This document shows, one piece after another, positions 6,477 through 13,751 of a stretch of DNA of 21,101 nt. The notes under the pieces are model-generated. The model did not search any database. It was given only the letters and a program-made list of their open reading frames with translations, and was not told the origin of the DNA. Each line of letters opens with the position of its first letter. Within the stretch, counting starts at the first letter, position 1. The translations under genes and the position numbers were made by a program. Source of the DNA: HGM04593 sp964485215 (GTDB lineage: Bacteria; Bacteroidota; Bacteroidia; Bacteroidales; Bacteroidaceae); assembly GCA_964485215.1 (NCBI GenBank), contig CAZAIM010000030.1:1-21101 (forward strand). Direction: 5' to 3'.

Positions 6477-9400
6477 TCAGAACTTCACAGTGTTCAAATG
6501 CTTGTCGACGATTACGCCGTTAACAGCCTTGATGTTGAACTTTACGTTCTTCTTGGCCTTGAGCGTAATTTTTGCAAGTTCAACGTCGCCGTTCAGGGTT
6601 GCCTGGTTGCCTTCGTTGACAAAAGTGGGGTAAACAGCGGTCTCGCCGTTTGTGTGCAGGCGGTTCTTGCTGTAGTTTGCCATGTTGCCTGTGCCGATAG
6701 CCTCAATGCCTACATAGTCGTACTCGGCAGGGTTGTAGGGGAGTGCAAGGCCGAAGGCGTTCACGTTGGCAAGGTTCTGGCCACTGATTGTGATTACAAC
6801 CTCCTCGCCAGCCTTGCAACTTTTCTTGTCGGCTGCGATTGTGATTGTTCCACCGATAGTGTTCTCGGGCTTCTCGTATACGCCGTCGCCGATGCGTGTG
6901 GCTGCAACAGAGATATCCGATGCGTCGATAGTACCGTTCTCGTTTACATCGCCGATGCTTACATAATCGAAGTCGCTGTCGCCCTTGCGAAGGCCGTTGT
7001 AGTTGAGGTATGATGTGAGGTCGTTCTCGTCAATCTTCTTGTCCTTGTTGATGTCGCCCGAGAGGTATGTCTCGCTGCCGGGAACCTTGAAAATGTACAT
7101 TTCGCGGCCTGAACCGAAGTTGCCGACAGCCTCGGATACACTTATCTTGATGTAGCGTGCCTTGGGGTTGCCCTCGAATGTGAACACCTTGGTGTCGGGT
7201 GTGCGTGGCCACTCGATTGCAACAGGCTCGCTCCAGTTCTCCTTGTTGGTGCTGTAGCTGATGGTGCCCTTGGTGATGGTGCCGTTGCTGGCATCCTCGC
7301 GTCCAAGATAGTGCAGCTTGTCGAGTGCAGAAAGACCGTTGAGGTCAATTACAAGGTCAAATGGGATTGCATTCTGGCCATAAGCGGTGTGCCATATGTT
7401 GCCCTCCTCGAAGTCGAAGAGACGGTCTGCGCCTTGTCCGCCCTGATTGGCACATGTTGTTGTGCCTGTTACGCCTGTGAGTGCCCACTCGAGCGGGTTG
7501 CTCTTTGTGGTTGTCTTGACTTCGCTCCACTCGCTTGCACCGCTCTTGTTCACGGCGCGTACTGCGAACGTGTAATTGGTAACCGGTGTAAGGTCTTCGA
7601 ACAGCAGGCTTGTGCCCTTGATTGTGCTGTAGATGCGGTTCTGGAACTTTATTTCGTAGTAGTCGGCATTTGCAACCTTCTCCCAGGATGGTGTAACGGT
7701 GTATGCCTGGCAGTTCTCGTCAGTGATGCTTGTCTTGGGTGCATCAAGAACTCCTTCGCTGGCAAGCAGGCTGTTAGGAATGTTCATTTCGTAGCCTTTG
7801 ATGGCAACTGTTGCAGCAGCTGCTGTAACGTCGCTCTTTGCAAGCTTGACCATGATTACAGGGTTCTTTATGATTTCGACTTTCTCGAACTCGCTGCCCT
7901 TTGTAGCGAAGCGGTTGAGGTTGGGCTGTGCATCGTAGAACCATACATTTTCGCTGTTGTTGAAATCCTCGATACTGGAAACTTGAGTAAGTTTAACGCT
8001 TTTCTTTCCAACCTTTGCTGTAACTTTCTTGGGTGCTGCGCTTGCGTTGACCTTCAATACGGTAACTTTTTCCTTTACAAAGCCGTTGAAGTCGCCCTCT
8101 GTGGGGTTGATTGTTACTGTGACGTTGCCCTTGCTGTCGAGTGACTGTTCTATGATGGTTGTCGTGTATTCGCCGGCGCGGTAGAGTTCTGTTACACCGT
8201 CGTCGTCATACTCAACGAATGCAGTCTCGCCTTGTGGGTAGATTTCATATATGCGGAGTGCCTTGTCAATGTCCTTTACGTTGTTGTTAGGAGCGGTCAT
8301 CGGAATGATGGCACCGGCTTTTACAAATACCGGTAGCTTCCATAGAGGGGCGTCGAAGTTGTTTATGATGCGTCCGCCCTCGTATGTCTCACCGGTGAAA
8401 TAGTCGTACCATGTGCCTTCGGGCAGGTAGATGTTGTTGCGGATGTCGTTGCCCTTTGCGTCCATTGCGGTCTCCTGGTATATAGGAGCTACAAGGAAAT
8501 AGGGACCATACATGTACTGATAGCGTGTTGCTGTACCCATGGTGAAGGCGTTTGCCTCGTCCTCGAGGAACATTGCACGTACCATCGGCTTGCCGTCAAC
8601 GGCCTCGCGTGCGATGCTGTATGTGTAGGGTATAAGCTCCGATTTCATCTTCATGTATGTGCGGTTGATGGATGTTGCCGGCTCTCCGAGTGCGTGCGGG
8701 TATTTTTCGTTGGAGCCCCAGCCGTCCATGTTGAGCATCATTGGGGTGTAGGTCTTCCACTGGTATTCGCGCACGAATACGGGGGTGTTCTTTCCGCCGA
8801 AGATACCGTCAACGTCCGATGTGATGTTTGGCTGTCCTGAGAGGCTCGCGCCAATGAATGTCGGGATGTGGAAACGTATGTACTCCCACTCGCCGCCGGT
8901 CTGGTCGCCGCTCCATATTGTAGCGAAACGCTGTGTTCCGGCCCAACCGTCGAGAGAGATGATGAAAGGACGGGCATTGTTTCCGTAATAGGTCATGATG
9001 TTTGCAGCATCGGTAACGCCTCTAAGACCGAATGAGTAGCCGGGACCTACCCATGCAACGTCGGTCTTGAGTACACGCACACCGGCATCGCGCACCTCTT
9101 TTGTAAGGTCGCGCTGCAAGAGTGCTCTCACGCCTTCGCGTGGCAACAGGTTCGATTCGGTCCACAAACCAATCTCAACACCTTTTGCACGTGCATAGTC
9201 GCCGAACTCCTTAAGGTTCTGTATGTTGCCGTCGAGTGTTTCTGTCTGTCCGTAGCCTGCGCCGTAGCCGTCGTTGGGTAAGAACCAGCCGAGTGGCATG
9301 TCCTGGTCGAGGTAACGGTCAACTGCTGCGCGTGCCGAGAACTGGTGAGGGCCATTTTCGCCATTGAGCGACTCCCTTGCACCGCCGTTGTCGGTTTGGC

Positions 9401-10322
9401 TCTCGCGGTATCGCTTGCCGTCCTCGTAGAGCATGCCGCTGCCGTCCTTGCTCTCGGTCCAGTAATCGCGGTTGTAGGCGTTGAGGTGCCCCATGTAGAA
9501 ACCGAACTTTGGCATGAGTACCGGGTTGCCTGTTAACTGGTAGAAGTCGTTGAGCAGTGCAATTCCGTCGTTGTTTATCATGAAGAATACGTCGAGGTAG
9601 TCGCTTTCGTGTGTAAGCAACACTTTGCCGGCCTCGCTTGCACCGAAGTCGTACTTGCCCTTGTGGAATGTGTGCCACATGAAGCCATAGCCGTTTGAAG
9701 ACCAGAAGAAGGGTGTGGGCGAAGCAACGCCGCCATCGGTCCAGCTGCTCTGGTTCTCAATGTCAATAGCCTTGCCTGCGTGCGAGAAACGTCCGTTCTG
9801 CACGCCACCACCGTAGAAGAACTCGCCCTCGTTGCATTTGAGCGTGATGGTTGTCTTTGCGTTCTTGAAGAGCACCGGTGCTGTCTCTTCGAAGGCGGTC
9901 TTGCCTGTCGCAAGGTCCTTTACCTTTATGGCACCGCTCTTCTTGCATACAATAATCTCGATTTTGGTTGTGGCTATGGTGTATGCCTTGTCGCTCTCCT
10001 TAACGTCGAGCCTTTCCATAGCCTTGCGCGGATTGTCGACAAGAATCTGTGCATCCGGGTAACCGGACATTGGCTGGGGGTTGCGCACTATGCCGCCATT
10101 GTTGTCCTGGAACATTCGGAAGATGTTGTCTCCGTAGAAATCGAGAGTGATTCTTTGGTTGCTTGCCAGGCGCAGTTCAATGGCTGTGGGGTTAATCTGT
10201 ACTGCCGATTCCACTGATGCACTATTGCTGCCGGCATCGCTCTTCTGTGCTGTTGCACCGCCGGCAATTACCAATGCTGCCGAAAGTACAATTGCTCTGA
10301 GTTTTCTTCTGTTTAATTTCAT
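6477..10322 (-). CDS. Secreted GH31 glycosidase/transglucosylase with FN3, F5/8C, dockerin and cohesin-like domains
   Basis: A 1281-residue exported alpha-glycoside-active enzyme. Order: signal peptide (1-25, ATA before Q26, no lipobox); N-terminal beta-sandwich (about 40-250); GH31 barrel with nucleophile D421 (VLKTDVAW) and acid/base D473 (WSGDQTGGEW); C-terminal sheet domains (about 620-800); fibronectin III (about 858-940); F5/8 type C sugar-binding domain (about 945-1085); dockerin repeats with Ca-binding loops at 1089-1102 and 1124-1137; cohesin-like sandwich (about 1156-1281). Motifs such as GWFLPNDGYG (345-354) and LKTDVAWVGPGYSFG (418-432) recall the alpha-glucosyltransferase/isomaltosyltransferase branch of GH31 more than alpha-xylosidases. 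That placement is from memory. No SusC/SusD, regulator or other glycosidase adjoins it. It has its own terminator and shares a divergent promoter region with mutS2. Confidence 0.93.
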   Translation of the reverse strand: MKLNRRKLRAIVLSAALVIAGGATAQKSDAGSNSASVESAVQINPTAIELRLASNQRITLDFYGDNIFRMFQDNNGGIVRNPQPMSGYPDAQILVDNPRKAMERLDVKESDKAYTIATTKIEIIVCKKSGAIKVKDLATGKTAFEETAPVLFKNAKTTITLKCNEGEFFYGGGVQNGRFSHAGKAIDIENQSSWTDGGVASPTPFFWSSNGYGFMWHTFHKGKYDFGASEAGKVLLTHESDYLDVFFMINNDGIALLNDFYQLTGNPVLMPKFGFYMGHLNAYNRDYWTESKDGSGMLYEDGKRYRESQTDNGGARESLNGENGPHQFSARAAVDRYLDQDMPLGWFLPNDGYGAGYGQTETLDGNIQNLKEFGDYARAKGVEIGLWTESNLLPREGVRALLQRDLTKEVRDAGVRVLKTDVAWVGPGYSFGLRGVTDAANIMTYYGNNARPFIISLDGWAGTQRFATIWSGDQTGGEWEYIRFHIPTFIGASLSGQPNITSDVDGIFGGKNTPVFVREYQWKTYTPMMLNMDGWGSNEKYPHALGEPATSINRTYMKMKSELIPYTYSIAREAVDGKPMVRAMFLEDEANAFTMGTATRYQYMYGPYFLVAPIYQETAMDAKGNDIRNNIYLPEGTWYDYFTGETYEGGRIINNFDAPLWKLPVFVKAGAIIPMTAPNNNVKDIDKALRIYEIYPQGETAFVEYDDDGVTELYRAGEYTTTIIEQSLDSKGNVTVTINPTEGDFNGFVKEKVTVLKVNASAAPKKVTAKVGKKSVKLTQVSSIEDFNNSENVWFYDAQPNLNRFATKGSEFEKVEIIKNPVIMVKLAKSDVTAAAATVAIKGYEMNIPNSLLASEGVLDAPKTSITDENCQAYTVTPSWEKVANADYYEIKFQNRIYSTIKGTSLLFEDLTPVTNYTFAVRAVNKSGASEWSEVKTTTKSNPLEWALTGVTGTTTCANQGGQGADRLFDFEEGNIWHTAYGQNAIPFDLVIDLNGLSALDKLHYLGREDASNGTITKGTISYSTNKENWSEPVAIEWPRTPDTKVFTFEGNPKARYIKISVSEAVGNFGSGREMYIFKVPGSETYLSGDINKDKKIDENDLTSYLNYNGLRKGDSDFDYVSIGDVNENGTIDASDISVAATRIGDGVYEKPENTIGGTITIAADKKSCKAGEEVVITISGQNLANVNAFGLALPYNPAEYDYVGIEAIGTGNMANYSKNRLHTNGETAVYPTFVNEGNQATLNGDVELAKITLKAKKNVKFNIKAVNGVIVDKHLNTVKF

Positions 10323-10369
10323 TTCTTTATGGTTGTTGATTGTTATTTGAGCCTATTCTGGACAAACTA

Positions 10370-10377
10370 CAAAAATA
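10370..10377 (-). promoter_or_regulatory. Possible -7 box for GH31
   Basis: The minus strand reads TATTTTTG, which fits TAnnTTTG, 47 bases upstream of the GH31 ATG. An overlapping alternative (TAGTTTGT, 10362-10369) is also possible. No well-spaced -33 TTTG is present, so the call rests on one element in an AT-rich stretch. Confidence 0.35.
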
Positions 10378-10471
10378 ACATAATTTATCTGTTTTCTTTA
10401 ATATAAGGGCAAAAACTTGCTTTTGTGGCTTAATTTTTTCCGCAGAGCACTGTTCTACGTTTTTTTTAGCG

Positions 10472-10479
10472 TATCTTCG
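10472..10479 (+). promoter_or_regulatory. Bacteroidetes -7 box for mutS2
   Basis: TATCTTCG lies 23 bases upstream of the mutS2 ATG at 10503. The implied leader is under about 20 bases. The -33 region is poor (no TTTG at the right spacing). A T-run (10460-10467) precedes the box. Confidence 0.55.
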
Positions 10480-10502
10480 CGTTCCAAAATGAAACTGCAG
10501 CA

Positions 10503-13025
10503 ATGATTTACCCACAGAATTTTGAAGCAAGAATAGAATTTGATGCCATAAGGCGTATGCTCAAGGAGGAGTGTCTGTGCCAGTTGGGCAAGGAACGTGT
10601 CGATGATATGTTGTTCATGACAGACTTTGAAGCAGTTGATGCACGATTGAATGAGGTTGTGGAATTCTTGCGCCTGATGCAGGTTGAGGATGGATTCCCC
10701 AGTGATTTCTATTTCGATGTGCGCGAACCGTTGCTTCGCATACGCATTGAGGGTATGTATATGAATGCAGAGGAACTGTTTGCCTTGCGCCGCTCTCTCG
10801 ACACGATAGGGCGCATATTGTCGTTGCTGCATAAGCAGAGCGGTGATTCGGCCGATGGTAACGATAATCCGCTTTACCCTTGCCTTCGTGCATTGGCCGG
10901 GGAGGTTGAAGCGTTCCCGCGAATCATACGCGACATCGATTCCATAATAGACAAGTTCGGGGCTGTAAAGGACAGTGCATCGCCGGCTCTGGCACGTATA
11001 CGTGGCGAACTGTCGCGCACATCGGGCAGCATTTCACGCACGTTGAACAGCATATTGCGGCGTGCTCAGGCCGAAGGGCTTGTGGAGAAGGATGCTTCTC
11101 CTACAATGCGCGACGGACGCTTGGTAATCCCTGTTGCTCCGGCCCTGAAACGCAAGATGGGCGGTATTGTGCACGATGAGTCGGCCAGCGGAAAGACGGT
11201 ATTCATAGAACCGGCCGAGGTGGTTGAGGCAAATAACCGTATACGCGAACTTGAGGCCGAGGAGAAACGTGAGATTATTGCAATTCTGTCGGCTTTCTCG
11301 GCCGAACTGCGTCCGCAAGTGCCGGCACTGTTGCAGGCCTACGGTTTTCTTGGCGAGGTCGACTTCATACGTGCGAAAGCTGAATTTGCGCATCGCATTG
11401 ACGCAGTAAAGCCATCGCTCGTAAACCGCCCGATGATTGATTGGGGCGCGGCTTGTCATCCGTTGCTCGAACTCTCTTTGCGCAAGCACGGACGAAGAAT
11501 GTCGCCGCTTGACATTGAACTCGATGGCGACCGCCGCATACTGCTTATTTCGGGCCCTAATGCCGGTGGAAAATCGGTTTGCCTGAAGACGGCCGGGCTC
11601 TTGCAGTATATGCTTCAGTGCGGTATGCTCATCCCGGTGCACGAACGCAGCCGTGCCGGTCTTTTCAGGAGTTTGTTCATCGACATTGGCGACCAGCAGA
11701 GCATCGAGGATGATTTGAGTACCTATTCGAGCCATCTGCTCAACATGAAGCATACCTTGAAGAACTGCGACAGGAAATCGCTGATACTGATAGACGAGTT
11801 CGGCAGCGGTACGGAACCGCTTATTGGTGCTGCCATTGCCGAGGCTTTGCTCAAACGTTTCAACGAGCGAGGAGCATACGGAATTATTACCACGCACTAT
11901 CAGAACCTGAAGCATTTTGCCGATTCCGCTCCCGGCATAGTCAACGGTGCTATGCTTTACGACCGTGCCGAGATGCGCCCTCTCTTCCAGTTGCAGATTG
12001 GTAACCCGGGTTCTTCGTTTGCTGTTGAGATTGCGCGCAAGATAGGGCTTCCCGAGGAGGTTATCAGCGATGCCTCGCAGATAGTGGGCAGCGACTACAT
12101 ACAGTCGGACAAATATCTGCAGGATATTGTGCGCGACAAACGCTATTGGGAGAGTAAACGCAAGAATGTGCACCAGAAGGAGAAGGAGCTTGATGATATG
12201 CTTGGCAAGGTGCAGGAGCAGGGCGATGAGCTGAAAAAGAACCGCAAACAGATACTCAAGGATGCGCGCGAGGAGGCTGAACGTCTGTTGCGTGAGGCTA
12301 ATGCAAAGATTGAGAATACCATACGGACTATAGTAGAGGCTAAGGCCGAGAAGGAACGTACCCGCCAGGCGCGTCAGGAATTGAGTGACTTCGGAAAACA
12401 GCTCGAAGAACTTGCGCAGCAGAAACTGCAGATGCAGGCCGACCGTGAAATGGCAAAGATTCTGGCACGCCAGGAACGAAAGAAGAACGGCAAGAAGGAT
12501 AAGAAGAACAGTACCCATCAGGGGAGTGATGCTGCTCTGCAGCGTGCAGTGCCTCAAAGGCCGAATATAGAACAAGGTATGTATGTACGCATATCGGGGC
12601 AGCAGGCTGTGGGCGAGGTTATGTCTGTGGGCAAAGGGGGAGCGGTGGTGCGCTTTGGTGCAATAAAGTCAACGGTCTCCCTGGATAGGTTGCAGCTGGC
12701 CGAAGCACCGAAGGAGGAGGTCCGCAAAGTTTCGTTCCTCACTAGTGAGACGCAGGAGCAACTGCATCAGAAAAGGATGAATTTCAAGTCCGATATTGAT
12801 ATTCGCGGTATGCGTGGCGAAGAGGCGGTGCAGACTGTTGGCTATTTCATTGACGATGCGGTAGTGTGCAATGTGCATCAGTTGCGTATACTCCACGGCA
12901 CCGGTAATGGAATTCTGCGCACGCTTGTGAGGCAATACCTCAGTACTCTGCCGTTCGTGAGGCATTTCCACGACGAACACGTGCAGTTCGGCGGAGCTGG
13001 CATTACGGTGGTAGAACTGGAATGA
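10503..13025 (+). CDS. mutS2: MutS2 (Smr-domain MutS family ATPase/endonuclease)
   Basis: Homologue of MutS without the mismatch-recognition domain. Family members act on branched DNA, suppress recombination, or rescue collided ribosomes. The 840 residues show a helical core (1-330), P-loop GPNAGGKS (351-358), signature region DDLSTYSSHLLNMK (403-416), Walker B LILIDEFGSGTEP (427-439) and switch His H465 in TTHYQ. A long Lys/Glu-rich coiled coil spans about 540-665. A small beta domain (about 690-735) and a C-terminal Smr nuclease domain (764-840) with DIRGMRGEEA and LHGTGNG follow. All ATPase motifs are intact. The start MIYPQNFEAR was chosen because the family begins this way and the -7 box lies just upstream. 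It is monocistronic and convergent with the biotin-carrier operon. Confidence 0.96.
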   Translation: MIYPQNFEARIEFDAIRRMLKEECLCQLGKERVDDMLFMTDFEAVDARLNEVVEFLRLMQVEDGFPSDFYFDVREPLLRIRIEGMYMNAEELFALRRSLDTIGRILSLLHKQSGDSADGNDNPLYPCLRALAGEVEAFPRIIRDIDSIIDKFGAVKDSASPALARIRGELSRTSGSISRTLNSILRRAQAEGLVEKDASPTMRDGRLVIPVAPALKRKMGGIVHDESASGKTVFIEPAEVVEANNRIRELEAEEKREIIAILSAFSAELRPQVPALLQAYGFLGEVDFIRAKAEFAHRIDAVKPSLVNRPMIDWGAACHPLLELSLRKHGRRMSPLDIELDGDRRILLISGPNAGGKSVCLKTAGLLQYMLQCGMLIPVHERSRAGLFRSLFIDIGDQQSIEDDLSTYSSHLLNMKHTLKNCDRKSLILIDEFGSGTEPLIGAAIAEALLKRFNERGAYGIITTHYQNLKHFADSAPGIVNGAMLYDRAEMRPLFQLQIGNPGSSFAVEIARKIGLPEEVISDASQIVGSDYIQSDKYLQDIVRDKRYWESKRKNVHQKEKELDDMLGKVQEQGDELKKNRKQILKDAREEAERLLREANAKIENTIRTIVEAKAEKERTRQARQELSDFGKQLEELAQQKLQMQADREMAKILARQERKKNGKKDKKNSTHQGSDAALQRAVPQRPNIEQGMYVRISGQQAVGEVMSVGKGGAVVRFGAIKSTVSLDRLQLAEAPKEEVRKVSFLTSETQEQLHQKRMNFKSDIDIRGMRGEEAVQTVGYFIDDAVVCNVHQLRILHGTGNGILRTLVRQYLSTLPFVRHFHDEHVQFGGAGITVVELE

Positions 13026-13062
13026 CCGGCCAGCCGTTATGGTTTGCGAAGCAAATTCAAAC

Positions 13063-13103
13063 ATAACTATTGAGGGCGACCAATGGTCGCCCTCAATAGT
13101 TAT
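13063..13103. terminator. 41-bp perfect palindrome between convergent genes (likely bidirectional terminator)
   Basis: Bases 13063-13082 are the exact reverse complement of 13084-13103, with one central base at 13083. As RNA it forms a stem of about 19 pairs with a GC-rich apex (GGGCGACC/GGTCGCCC) and an AU-rich base. It lies 37 bases after the mutS2 stop and 42 bases after the biotin-carrier stop on the other strand. That is the expected place for a shared terminator. It lacks a long U-run on either side, so termination is likely but not certain. Confidence 0.7.
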
Positions 13104-13145
13104 TCCCGGCAATAGCTGTTGTGCTTGCCTTGTGTTTTATGCCGG

Positions 13146-13583
13146 TTATCCAAGTACAATGAGTACTGCACCGTCGGCAACGGTGTCTCCTTTTGCTACC
13201 TGTACTGCCGAAACGATGCCGTCGCGGTCGGCATTGATGTTGTTCTCCATCTTCATCGCTTCGAGGATTACAACGGTGTCGCCCTTCTTTACGGTATCGC
13301 CGACGCTTACCTTCACGTCGATAATTACACCTGGAAGCGGTGTCTTGATTGCATTGCCGCTGACGGGTGCTGTCGGCTTGGCTGCGGGCGCAGGTGCTGC
13401 CGCTGCCGCTGCCGGCTTGGCTGTAACCGGCTGAACCTTTACAATCGGTTTTTCTTCAACAGGCTTTTCCCATTCTACGGTGTAGTCTGTACCGTTTACG
13501 GTAACCTTGGCTGTTGTTTCGTTGACTTCGTTTATTGTAACTTCGTATTTATTGCCTTCGATTGTATATTTGTACTCTTTCAT
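13146..13583 (-). CDS. Biotin carboxyl carrier protein of methylmalonyl-CoA decarboxylase/carboxylase
   Basis: Carries CO2 on biotin between the carboxyltransferase and its partner enzyme. Of 145 residues, 1-45 form a small N-terminal beta domain. Residues 46-75 are an Ala/Pro-rich flexible hinge (runs of AAAAAAPAPAA). Residues 79-145 form the biotinyl domain, with the biotin-acceptor lysine K111 in EAMKM. The hinge-plus-biotinyl layout matches the gamma/delta carriers of Na+-pumping decarboxylases. It is the last gene of the epimerase-carboxyltransferase operon, 6 bases after the gamma-like peptide. No beta-subunit gene follows: the next gene is convergent mutS2. Confidence 0.93.
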   Translation of the reverse strand: MKEYKYTIEGNKYEVTINEVNETTAKVTVNGTDYTVEWEKPVEEKPIVKVQPVTAKPAAAAAAPAPAAKPTAPVSGNAIKTPLPGVIIDVKVSVGDTVKKGDTVVILEAMKMENNINADRDGIVSAVQVAKGDTVADGAVLIVLG

Positions 13584-13589
13584 AGCTTT

Positions 13590-13739
13590 TTATTTATTCA
13601 GGTTGTTCCAATGTTTGTTTACATATGTGATGGTGAGCACGCCGCTTTCTTTGTCGTGTACGTTGTCGCCCAGGTAACTTGCAAGAGCCATTGAAATGGC
13701 TGCTGCTGTTGCATTGTCAATCTTCTTGTTATCGCTCAT
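13590..13739 (-). CDS. 49-residue OadG/gamma-like peptide lacking a membrane helix
   Basis: Small ORF starting MSDNKKIDNATAAAIS and ending HWNNLNK. It sits 12 bases after the carboxyltransferase stop and 6 bases before the biotin carrier. This is the slot that Bacteroidetes decarboxylase operons give to the small gamma (OadG-like) subunit. Its middle (AAAISMALASYLGDNVHD, then a beta-like stretch ESGVLTITYV and a terminal Trp) resembles, from memory, the soluble C-terminal half of those proteins. The usual N-terminal transmembrane helix is missing. An in-frame TAA at 13752-13754 rules out a longer start. The tight spacing and conserved slot support a real gene. Function is inferred from position. 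Confidence 0.7.
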   Translation of the reverse strand: MSDNKKIDNATAAAISMALASYLGDNVHDKESGVLTITYVNKHWNNLNK

Positions 13740-13751
13740 GGTCGCTTGTTT

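Noticed and set aside
7311..8144. Open frame of 277 codons on the plus strand inside GH31
   Set aside because: It has a Cys/Val/Leu-rich shadow translation with no motif or start signal, opposite well-conserved FN3 and F5/8C domains.
11034..12575. Open frame of 513 codons antisense to mutS2
   Set aside because: It lies wholly opposite a clear MutS2 with intact motifs. Its translation is Leu/His-rich without recognisable domains, as expected from complementary codon bias.
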